NCBI GenBank assembly: GCA_949283375.1
Contig: CASDSM010000010.1
Span: forward strand, 1-34,885
DNA from: an uncultured Eubacteriales bacterium
GTDB taxonomy: Bacteria; Bacillota; Clostridia; Oscillospirales; Oscillospiraceae
Length of the DNA stretch: 34,885 nucleotides
Direction: 5' to 3'
A program made the position numbers and the translations under genes. Shown here one piece after another: positions 16,267-23,301 of the stretch (its first letter is position 1; every line of letters begins with the position of its first letter). The notes beneath the pieces were generated by a model. It saw nothing but the letters and a program-made list of their open reading frames with translations. It had not been told where the DNA came from and made no database searches.

Positions 16267-16932
16267 ATGGCCTCCCCCCTCTCCCGCCGCCTCCAGCACG
16301 CGGCGGCACCCATCTGGGCGGCCTGCCTGGAGCACCCCTTCGTCACCGGCATCGGCGACGGCACCCTTGCGGTGGAGAAGTTCCGGCATTACATGCTCCA
16401 GGACTACCTCTACCTCTTTGACTACGCCCGCGTATTCGCCCTCGGCGTGGTCAAGGCACGCGACCCCGCGCTGATGCGGACCTTTGCCGCCAATGTCGAT
16501 GCCATCCTGGGCGGCGAGATGGAGATCCACCGCGCCTACATGAGGCGCCTTGGTATCACCGAGGCGCAGGTGCTCTCTGGGAAGCCCGCCCTGGATAACC
16601 TCTCCTACACCAGCTATATGCTCTCCGTGGCGAGTTCCGGCGGCCTGATGGAGCTCGTGGCCGCGATCCTCGCCTGCTCCTGGAGCTATGCCGTGATCGG
16701 CCAGGCCCTCGCCGCCATGCCCGGCGCGGCGGAGCACCCCTTCTACGGCGAGTGGGTCCGGGGCTATTCCTCTGAGCAGTACGCCGCCACGAATCAGTCC
16801 CTGATCGAGCTGATGGACAAGCTGGCGGCCAACGCCACCGAGGAGCAGGCGGCCTATCTGACGGATATCTTTGTCCGCTGCAGCCGCTACGAAAAGGGCT
16901 TCTGGGATATGGCGTGGGAGATGAGGACCTGA
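16267..16932 (+). CDS. tenA: TenA, aminopyrimidine aminohydrolase/thiaminase II
   Basis: TenA hydrolyses amino-HMP from degraded thiamin to HMP for reuse, feeding ThiD. The 221-residue all-helical protein shows HPFVTGIGDGTLAVEKFRHYMLQDYLYLFDYARVFALG (with the active-site Asp), the ILACSWSYAVIGQALA helix with the likely nucleophile Cys, and YSSEQYAATNQSLIELMDKLA. The end RYEKGFWDMAWEM is a TenA landmark. With ThiD, ThiM, ThiE and ThiW it makes a complete salvage set without de novo genes. Confidence 0.93.
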   Translation: MASPLSRRLQHAAAPIWAACLEHPFVTGIGDGTLAVEKFRHYMLQDYLYLFDYARVFALGVVKARDPALMRTFAANVDAILGGEMEIHRAYMRRLGITEAQVLSGKPALDNLSYTSYMLSVASSGGLMELVAAILACSWSYAVIGQALAAMPGAAEHPFYGEWVRGYSSEQYAATNQSLIELMDKLAANATEEQAAYLTDIFVRCSRYEKGFWDMAWEMRT

Positions 16933-16965
16933 TACAGCGCCTTTGTCCCGCAGGCAGAACAACAA

Positions 16966-17004
16966 CAGCCGCCCACCACATCTCACCGGATGTGCGGGCG
17001 GCTG
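16966..17004. terminator. Convergent terminator between tenA and the EFR1 gene
   Basis: CAGCCGCCC-AC-CACATC and GATGTG-C-GGGCGGCTG form a long, nearly perfect stem. On the minus strand it is followed by TTGTTGTTCTG, and on the plus strand by no clear T-run. It separates two operons that meet head on. Confidence 0.7.
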
Positions 17005-17073
17005 CGATATTACGGGTTTCGTGCGGGCTGGACAAGGCCGGCGGTGTGGTGGAGATATGCCGGTAGATCCGGC

Positions 17074-17895
17074 TCATACCGCCAGATAGTTCTCCGCCCG
17101 GCGCTCAAAGCTCTCCTCCAGCATCCGGACATGGGAGAGGAATGCCGGATCGTCGAAGTATTTTGCGTGCAGCGGGCAGTTTCGCACGCAACGCTGGCAT
17201 TTGATGCAGATTCCGGGCACCTGTGACGGATCGTCCCGGTCGATGGAGCCCATCGGACACATGCGGGCACAGAGCCCGCATTTTGTGCACCGCTCCAGGT
17301 CGGTCTGCGGCTTTGCCTTCAGGAACTTCGCGGGCTGGCCGTCCACGCCCTTTGGCACATAGTAAGGGGCGCCGGCATCTCCGGGCACCCGGATCGGCTC
17401 CGGGATATCCCGCAGTGCCTGAATTTTCCCGGCGATCTGCTCAGAAAAAGCATCCATCTCCCTCCGATCGGCCTCATTCGGCCGCCCGGCGGCGAGCGCG
17501 TCGGAAAAGGCATGCGTGCCGGCAAAGGCGCCTCCGGCGACTGTGTGGAACCCATCCGCTTCCAGCGTGGCGCACAGCTCTGCCAGGGCGTTGTCAAAGC
17601 TCCGGTTCCCGAAGGTCACAACCGCCACTGCCAGCGCGCCGTTGCCCTTGAGCTTGCTCTGATAGTCGGGGAGCATTTTATTGGGCAGCTTTCCGGCATA
17701 GGTCGGACCGCCCACCACGACCAGGTCCGCATCGGAAAAGCGCTGTACTGCGTCCCGCTCCCCGGGCAGTGTCCAGGGGATCTCACAGCAGGGCACGTCC
17801 AAAAGGCCGGCCAGCGTTCTGGCAATCCGGTCCGTGACCATTTTCGTGTGACCCGTGGGGCTGAAGGACAGGCAATACACGGTTTTGATCTTCAT
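17074..17895 (-). CDS. EFR1-family flavodoxin/ferredoxin fusion
   Basis: A 273-residue fusion. Residues 1-160 form a flavodoxin-like domain (CLSFSPTGHTKMVTDRIA as the FMN phosphate loop, then VVVGGPTYAGKLP and VVTFGNRSFDNAL). Residues 200-242 hold two 4Fe-4S clusters: C203xxCxxCxxxC213 and C230xxCxxCxxxC240. This matches the EFR1 (EFhd-like ferrodoxin) proteins of anaerobes, which carry electrons between a flavin and iron-sulfur partners. It stands alone, convergent with tenA and separated from the next minus-strand operon by a hairpin. The physiological partner is unknown. Confidence 0.88.
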   Translation of the reverse strand: MKIKTVYCLSFSPTGHTKMVTDRIARTLAGLLDVPCCEIPWTLPGERDAVQRFSDADLVVVGGPTYAGKLPNKMLPDYQSKLKGNGALAVAVVTFGNRSFDNALAELCATLEADGFHTVAGGAFAGTHAFSDALAAGRPNEADRREMDAFSEQIAGKIQALRDIPEPIRVPGDAGAPYYVPKGVDGQPAKFLKAKPQTDLERCTKCGLCARMCPMGSIDRDDPSQVPGICIKCQRCVRNCPLHAKYFDDPAFLSHVRMLEESFERRAENYLAV

Positions 17896-17993
17896 GATGT
17901 GTGTTCCATCCCTTCCGTTCTTCCTGCGGTCTCCCTGACCGCAGCGCTCACAGTCCTGCGGGATAAACCCGGCGGGACCTCTTTGACTGGCTC

Positions 17994-18038
17994 AATACCC
18001 CCCGCGCCGGGCGCTGTCTGTCCGGTGCGAGGGGTATT
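17994..18038. terminator. Hairpin closing the RCC1/AAA/Hsp70 array
   Basis: AATACCCC with GGGGTATT flanks an inner CGC.CCGG/CCGG.GCG stem, giving one long interrupted hairpin. It lies just past the last gene of the minus-strand array (18065) and about 100 bp before the EFR1 start. The U-tract is weak on the minus strand, so a boundary function is likely but not certain. Confidence 0.5.
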
Positions 18039-18064
18039 CTCCTCTCTGTGGTCCGCTCCCGCAC

Positions 18065-18604
18065 TCAGCTCCCGGCGGGGACGGGGAGGCCGGTCCAGGA
18101 CTCAGCGGAGGCGATGGACCTGTCGCCCTCCCCCAAGAGGGAGAGCGTGCCGTCCGCGTGCAGGAAGACGGCGCAGTTGCCCGCCGCGGTGATGGCGGCC
18201 ACACGACTGCCATTCTCTGCCGGGCACTCGGGCAGGGCGAAGCGGAACCGCCCCGCCACCTCACACTGGTGGAAGAAATTGCCGCCCGCCGCCACGGCCC
18301 GTCCATCGGCGCGCAGGCCCACGGTGAAATCCTTGTCTGCGGCCACAGAGATGATACCGGTCCACTGGCCGACATCGCACTGGCCCTTCCGGTTTCTCCC
18401 CGCCGCGAGGACGCGGCCTCCGCTGCCGTCCGCAGCCAGGTGCGGCCTTCCGGCGGCGGCGCGCGAGGGACTTGATCCCATCTCCGATCGGGACCGGCGT
18501 CCGATGCGCTCATAGTCGCAGCTCCGGTCATAGCCGCAGCTGGCACAGGCCAGGCCCGCGCGGTTCTCCGCACCGCAGAGCGGGCAGTTCCGCATTGCCG
18601 TCAT
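18065..18604 (-). CDS. Zinc-ribbon protein with RCC1-like repeats (short)
   Basis: About 179 residues. The N-terminus MTAMRNCPLCGAENRAGLAC, then ASCGYDRSCDYE, carries a four-Cys zinc ribbon ending in the same (F/Y)DRSCDYE as its upstream neighbour. Three RCC1/BLIP-II-like repeats follow, such as GRVLAAGRNRKGQCDVGQWTGIISVAADKDFTVGLRADGRAVAAGG. It is a shorter paralogue of the next gene (seven or so repeats). The start is uncertain: the ATG at 18604 has GGGAG very close, one at 18595 is also possible, and the open frame extends to an ATG at 18685 inside the neighbour. Too few repeats to close a propeller alone, so it may assemble with a partner or be a shrunken copy. Confidence 0.65.
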   Translation of the reverse strand: MTAMRNCPLCGAENRAGLACASCGYDRSCDYERIGRRSRSEMGSSPSRAAAGRPHLAADGSGGRVLAAGRNRKGQCDVGQWTGIISVAADKDFTVGLRADGRAVAAGGNFFHQCEVAGRFRFALPECPAENGSRVAAITAAGNCAVFLHADGTLSLLGEGDRSIASAESWTGLPVPAGS

Positions 18605-18668
18605 CTTCTCCCATGTCGGAGTGGCCGCAAGGGTTCCGGACTGCTCAGGGGCTCTGCCGCTCCGGTCC

Positions 18669-19847
18669 TCACGGATGCTCAGCAAACGGCTCCTTTACGG
18701 CCCCGTTGTAGGAGGCGACCGCCAGCGTCCCGTCCCGGCGCAGGCCCATCACATAGCGGTCCCCCGCCGAGATGGCCACTATCCCGGTCCAACGCGCGAT
18801 CTCCGCGCGCTGGAGCAGATCGTTGTCCTGTCCCGCAACCAGCACGGTGCCGTCCCGGCGCAGGCCATAGGTGTGTGAGATGTTCGCTGCGACCGATATG
18901 ATATCTCTCCATCCGCCCACATCGCACTGGCCGTAAGCGTTGCTCCCCCCGGCGACCACGCGCCCATTGTTCATGACGCCGGCGATATGCATCGTCCCCG
19001 CGGCCACCTGGACGATATTACGCCAGGATGACACGCCATACTGGCTGTCCTGTCCGCCGCCGGAGAGAAGGACGGAACCATCTGCGCGCAGGCCGACGAT
19101 GTGCCGTGTCCCGGCGGAGAGCATGCGCACCTTCTTCCAGTCGGACACGTTGCACTGGCCATAGCCGTTGGCTCCGGTGGCCACCACAGTGCCGTCCGAC
19201 TTTAATCCGGCGGTCAGATAGGTCCCGGCGGTGATCTGGACAATGTTCTTCCACTGATTTACTTTGCACTGGCCGAAGATGTTGTCCCCGACGGCGACCA
19301 CTGTGCCGTCCGACTTCAGGCCGACCGTGTGCTTGCGCCCGGCGGCGACGGCGGTGATGCCGCTCCAATACTTCACAACGCACTGGCCGCTCTGATTGCT
19401 GCCGCTCGCCCTGACGGTGCCGTCCTTCTTCACGGCGGCGATATGGTACGAACCGGCGGCAATGGCGGTCCAGACGTCCCGCGGCTCTTCCCTCCGGATG
19501 GGCGGCGCCACCTTGTCCAGCGGCAGCGCCGCCTCACATCCGGCGCACCGGAATTCGCGGTCCCGCACAGAAAAGAGGAACCGGATACCGCCGCACTCGG
19601 GGCAGACCAGCAGTCCCTTCTCCCGATGTTCCTCCGCCATCCTGCGCTTCCAGGCCGCGGCGCGCCGGGAGGCCGGCTCCGCGGTGGGACGGATCGCCAT
19701 GACCGTCGGCAGGGACTCATAGTCACAGCTGCGGTCAAAGCCGCAGATGTTGCAGGTCATCGACCGGAGGCCCTCCGATGCGCAGACCGGGCAGCGCCAT
19801 GCGGCCGGGACGTCGCTGCGCTCCTCTGCTCTTCTGTACTCCAACAC
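18669..19847 (-). CDS. Double zinc-ribbon protein with RCC1/BLIP-II-type repeat propeller
   Basis: A 392-residue protein (GTG start, GGGGGGAG upstream). Residues 18-45 hold CPVC...CNICGFDRSCDYE, residues 76-104 a second four-Cys ribbon (CPECGG...CAGCE), and residues 125-392 about seven repeats of roughly 40 residues, each with the pattern W..I..VAAG..HTVGLKSDGTVVAVG.N..GQC.V. Such repeats build a beta-propeller in RCC1 and BLIP-II and usually bind protein or peptide. No signal peptide or membrane segment is seen, so it is cytoplasmic. It follows the AAA genes in the array and is probably the recognition or adaptor part of the system. The binding partner is unknown. Confidence 0.82.
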   Translation of the reverse strand: MLEYRRAEERSDVPAAWRCPVCASEGLRSMTCNICGFDRSCDYESLPTVMAIRPTAEPASRRAAAWKRRMAEEHREKGLLVCPECGGIRFLFSVRDREFRCAGCEAALPLDKVAPPIRREEPRDVWTAIAAGSYHIAAVKKDGTVRASGSNQSGQCVVKYWSGITAVAAGRKHTVGLKSDGTVVAVGDNIFGQCKVNQWKNIVQITAGTYLTAGLKSDGTVVATGANGYGQCNVSDWKKVRMLSAGTRHIVGLRADGSVLLSGGGQDSQYGVSSWRNIVQVAAGTMHIAGVMNNGRVVAGGSNAYGQCDVGGWRDIISVAANISHTYGLRRDGTVLVAGQDNDLLQRAEIARWTGIVAISAGDRYVMGLRRDGTLAVASYNGAVKEPFAEHP

Positions 19848-19883
19848 GCGCTCCCCCCTCTCTTCCTACTCCATTCTCTGCGG

Positions 19884-21014
19884 TCACTGCACTATGGTCT
19901 GTTGATTCTGGTTGGCAATCTGCTCAGCGAAGAGGTCCCTGAGCAGGTCACTCGGCTTCATCTGCTCAATCCTCTTAATCTGACCTTTGATGTATCCATT
20001 GGGATCGTCAATGGGATCGTCAAGGGGGTCGTCAGGCGTCGGCTGCGGATTTGGCACAGGGGTCGGGTCCACCGATGGATTACCGCCGGGGCTGACGGAG
20101 ATCCTGGACGCCGCCTCCACCAGGCTCTCTGCCAGCGTCTGCATCCGCTTGTCCGCCCCCTCCGACACCGCCTTGAGCAGCAGCGGGAGCATCTCGATCA
20201 GGCTCCCCACCCGCTCGGCCAGCTGGGTGAGGCCGTCCTCCTGCGGCACGTCGGGCACGTCCTCCTCGGTGATGGACTGCTGGTCGCTGACCAGCTGGAG
20301 GATATCCGGCTCGATGTCCTCCGTGCCGTACATGCGCGCTGTCAGGCCGATCTGATAGGCCAGGTCGCGCAGTTGGGCATAGGTAAAGCCCTCGGTGCGG
20401 GCGATCAACTCCTCACCGGCACAGTCCTCCAGCTCGATCTGAAATTGCTCCTGAAGCTGCTTCTGCAAAAACACCTGACGGTACACCGCCGTCGGCAGCG
20501 TCATCACGCAGCGCATCAGTCCGGTGCGCAGCTGGGAGGGCAGCTCCCGCCCGGAGATCCCGATGCAGATCAGAAAAAGCAGCTGCCGGTTGCCGCCGCT
20601 GCGGCTGCGGGCCATCAGGACAGCCAGCGCGGACAGCAGCGCTTTCCGCTTCTTTCTGTCCGACGGCTGGTCGAGCACGAGGCAGAGGGGAAGCTTTGTC
20701 TTGACATGCTCTTCCACCCAGCCGGCCAGCTCCGTCACATCCCCGCACCTGGCGAGGACCTCGTCGTTGACGACGGCGAATTCATATTCGTCATCGCTCA
20801 CCACACGCATCATATGCAGCGCGGCCGTATGCTTTCCGCAGCCGTCCGGCCCCAACAGGAGCAGGCCGGAGGGGCGCACCCTCTCCTGCCACATCTGCCC
20901 GAGCATCGTACCCCAGCCAAAGGTGTTGTCCGGCGGCTCGAGTGCGGCCGCCAGGAACGCCTCGCCGAGCGCCTTGCTCAGTGGCTGCCAACGGCCTGTC
21001 GCTTGTTCGCTCAT
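19884..21014 (-). CDS. AAA-like ATPase with altered Walker A and Walker B
   Basis: About 376 residues. The P-loop LLLLGPDGCGKHTAA has His where Ser/Thr should follow GK, and the Walker B strand reads LCLVLDQ, with Gln in place of the catalytic Glu. ATP may bind but fast hydrolysis is unlikely. The C-terminal lid part (EELIARTEGFTYAQLRDLAYQIG) resembles the corresponding part of the neighbouring Vps4-type ATPase (DNYSYRDLVRLTEGIKKKA). A proline/Asp-rich linker (PVPNPQPTPDDPLDDPIDDP) leads to a C-terminal motif KRIEQMKPSDLLRDLFAEQ that recurs at the end of the 322-residue helical protein (25882-26850). An earlier ATG at 21047 is possible. Probably a regulatory partner of the active ATPase. Confidence 0.75.
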   Translation of the reverse strand: MSEQATGRWQPLSKALGEAFLAAALEPPDNTFGWGTMLGQMWQERVRPSGLLLLGPDGCGKHTAALHMMRVVSDDEYEFAVVNDEVLARCGDVTELAGWVEEHVKTKLPLCLVLDQPSDRKKRKALLSALAVLMARSRSGGNRQLLFLICIGISGRELPSQLRTGLMRCVMTLPTAVYRQVFLQKQLQEQFQIELEDCAGEELIARTEGFTYAQLRDLAYQIGLTARMYGTEDIEPDILQLVSDQQSITEEDVPDVPQEDGLTQLAERVGSLIEMLPLLLKAVSEGADKRMQTLAESLVEAASRISVSPGGNPSVDPTPVPNPQPTPDDPLDDPIDDPNGYIKGQIKRIEQMKPSDLLRDLFAEQIANQNQQTIVQ

Positions 21015-21073
21015 CTTCTCCACATTCCTTTCCGTTTGCGCCGGCACCCGGCGTCAGAGTCGCGGCAGGCCGG

Positions 21074-22495
21074 TCAGCCGTTCTCCACCTCGCGCTCGAA
21101 GGCGAGGAGTACTTCCCGTATTTTCGCCTTGCTGGTAGGACGCGTCGACTCTTGAACCTGATCGAACCATTCCTTCAACAAGCTAATCTCGCCGGACTTC
21201 AGCGCATCGCTGGCATTCTTGTCCGACTGTGTCTGATCGATCTGTCCATCCTCTCCGACGACAGAATACCGCTTCTTCGCCTCTTCTGCGGCCTTCTTCT
21301 TAATCCCTTCAGTCAGACGGACCAGATCGCGATAGCTGTAATTGTCCGTCCGGTCTACCATATACTCATATTCTAATCCAGGCTCCGGAGGCAGCATGGC
21401 GAGCGTCTTCCTGAAATAATCCTCTCTCGCCTGCTCGGAAGGAAGCGGCGTGCGAATCATGTATGCAGCATCCCGCATGGCCACATCCACCTTATCAGGA
21501 AAGTTGGTCGCGCCGAGGAACACCACCCGCTTGCCCGAATTGAGCATCGCATTGCGCGCTTCCAGGAACGCAATCGTCAAACTCGCCTCATGTCCCTTTA
21601 CGTTGGGTCCGCCGTGGTTGGGACAGACATTCTCCACCTCATCAATAAAAATCAAACAGGGAGCATTGTCGATTGCCTCCTGAAAAGCGGCCTGCACCGT
21701 TTTCTCCGCCAGTCCAACCAGAGGCTGGCGGATGTCGCCGCCCTCCAGATGGAGAAACTTGAATCCTCTCTCCATCATATCGTGCGCAAACGCATTGATC
21801 AGCGAGGTTTTACCGCTGCCGGGAGGGCCGTAGAAGAAGAAATTCTGCGTCGGACTGATGCCAAGGACGTCTTCTGTCAGGTCCCACCCCAGGTTACTCA
21901 CTGCCTCACGGAGCACTCTCTTCTGTTCCTCCAAGCCTACCAGATCATCCAGTCCCAGCTTGGGTTTCTCTTTTACATGCCATCTCTCGATGGTCTCGGC
22001 GGGGATATCCTTGCTGGCATTCTTCGTCTGGAAGCCGGAGGCCGTCTCCCCCTTGACTGGCTGCCCGGACGGGCGGGCCTGTCCCTGCGGCTGCGGCGGC
22101 TGCGGGACTCTCGGGGTCTGCGGACGCCTCGCCGTGCCAAACTCCGGCGGGTAGATGGACCGCGTGTCCATCGGGTCCTCCGGCATGACCGTCTCCGGCT
22201 GAGGCGGCTGCGGCGGCTGCGGGGCGAGGATGTCCACGATCTCGCGCACCTTGTCCTCACAGTCCTTCTGGAGGCGGCGCCACTTCTCATAGGTCGCGCG
22301 GTTGGAGAGATTTGCGTTCATGATCTCCGCGCAGACCTTGGAGGCCTCGGCGTAGCACTTTGCCTCCTCCTCCGTCCGCTTCCCTTGGTTGTCGCGCAGG
22401 ATGATCTCCGCGCGCAGCGTCAGATTGTTAAACAGCCTGATCTTCTCGTTCATCGGCTTCGTGTAGCTGTTGTCGTACATGCTGTGGCCTGGCAT
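21074..22495 (-). CDS. Vps4/katanin-type AAA ATPase with MIT-like N-terminal domain
   Basis: A 473-residue AAA ATPase. Residues 180-200 (LGLDDLVGLEEQKRVLREAV) match the entry motif of the meiotic-clade AAA family (Vps4, katanin, spastin). Walker A GPPGSGKT is 223-230, Walker B LIFIDEVE 281-288, sensor 1 GATN 328-331, and the C-terminal helix ALKSG..LLKEWFDQVQESTRPTSKAKIREVLLAFERE matches the Vps4 closing helix. The usual arginine-finger RRRF is changed to RDAAY. Residues 16-90 are predicted helical with EEEAKCYAEASKVCAEIM, similar to MIT helix 2; a Pro-rich linker (91-150) follows. GAGGAGG precedes the ATG. The AAA part is visibly less GC-rich than the N-terminal part. It probably remodels or disassembles the polymer of the adjacent gene; MIT identity is inference. 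Confidence 0.82.
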   Translation of the reverse strand: MPGHSMYDNSYTKPMNEKIRLFNNLTLRAEIILRDNQGKRTEEEAKCYAEASKVCAEIMNANLSNRATYEKWRRLQKDCEDKVREIVDILAPQPPQPPQPETVMPEDPMDTRSIYPPEFGTARRPQTPRVPQPPQPQGQARPSGQPVKGETASGFQTKNASKDIPAETIERWHVKEKPKLGLDDLVGLEEQKRVLREAVSNLGWDLTEDVLGISPTQNFFFYGPPGSGKTSLINAFAHDMMERGFKFLHLEGGDIRQPLVGLAEKTVQAAFQEAIDNAPCLIFIDEVENVCPNHGGPNVKGHEASLTIAFLEARNAMLNSGKRVVFLGATNFPDKVDVAMRDAAYMIRTPLPSEQAREDYFRKTLAMLPPEPGLEYEYMVDRTDNYSYRDLVRLTEGIKKKAAEEAKKRYSVVGEDGQIDQTQSDKNASDALKSGEISLLKEWFDQVQESTRPTSKAKIREVLLAFEREVENG

Positions 22496-22510
22496 CTGCT
22501 CTTCCTCCTC

Positions 22511-23257
22511 TCAGATCTCCGGCGGATGGACGTCGGAGTAGGCCGCCTGTGTGAGATCCACCGCCGTGTCGTCGCTCTCATCGGCCGTCTGCCTGCCGTG
22601 CAGCCGGCTCATTATCTGGTCTACGTCGGAGCCGCCGCCTCCGGAGAGGTCCGCGTTCTGGTTTCCGCCCACCATCCGCTCGCGCTCCACCCGCTGGTGG
22701 GAGGGATTCTCCGCCATTTTCAGGCAGCGCTCGATGTCGCCGGTGCGCTTGAGCTCCTCAAAGAAGCTGTCGAGGAATGCCGCCTTCTGCTCGGCGGCTG
22801 CGGAGGAGGTGATGTAGCCATAGACATTGCGCTCCCGGGTCTGATTGGAACTGAAGAGCTTGGAGAGCTTGACGCTGCGCTCGTTGGAGATCTGCTCCAT
22901 CGCCTTCTCCAGCATCTCATAGGCGTGCGCCACGCTGTCATAGGTCGAGATCGTGCTCATGGCATATTCCGCATCGCGCACGAGCAGATAGCCGATGGCG
23001 GCATCCCAGAGGATCTGCTCCTGCATGATGGTGTCCAGCCCGGCCGCCCGGCCTCTGGCGATGTTGCGGCTCTGAGCAAAAATCGTACTTTTGAACTGGA
23101 TCTTGCAGGAATTCAGCTTGCCGCGGCATTTGATGAGGTCGCTCTGGAGCCTGGCCGCCTGCTCGCGCGCCTTGTTGGCCTTTTTGAAGTTATAATTGCG
23201 CTGCATCTCGCCGAGGAAGTTTTTCGCCTCGGCGAGCTTATCATGGATCAAAGCCAT
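22511..23257 (-). CDS. Helical protein with ESCRT-III-like layout (candidate)
   Basis: A 248-residue, largely helical protein without membrane segment. A basic N-terminal half (ALIHDKLAEAKNFLGEMQRN, KKANKAREQAARLQSDLIK) forms the long helical hairpin expected of ESCRT-III/PspA-type proteins, followed by helices to about 185 and a disordered acidic tail. The tail holds DVDQIMSRLHGR (211-222), which lines up with the MIM1 motif of ESCRT-III (D..L..RL..L), with the last Leu replaced. It lies directly upstream of the Vps4-type ATPase gene with only 15 bp between. The order 'helical polymer protein then Vps4' is the known ESCRT/Cdv layout. Sequence identity to any ESCRT-III protein is too low for me to claim homology; AGGAAAGGGG precedes the ATG. 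Confidence 0.55.
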   Translation of the reverse strand: MALIHDKLAEAKNFLGEMQRNYNFKKANKAREQAARLQSDLIKCRGKLNSCKIQFKSTIFAQSRNIARGRAAGLDTIMQEQILWDAAIGYLLVRDAEYAMSTISTYDSVAHAYEMLEKAMEQISNERSVKLSKLFSSNQTRERNVYGYITSSAAAEQKAAFLDSFFEELKRTGDIERCLKMAENPSHQRVERERMVGGNQNADLSGGGGSDVDQIMSRLHGRQTADESDDTAVDLTQAAYSDVHPPEI

Positions 23258-23301
23258 ATGATGTACCCCTTTCCTATGTATCCATTCTGACCGTGCGCCG
23301 G

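Noticed and set aside
17994-18038. CRISPR- or repeat-like reading of the inverted sequence here
   Set aside because: There is a single hairpin without direct repeats or spacers; it is treated as a terminator.
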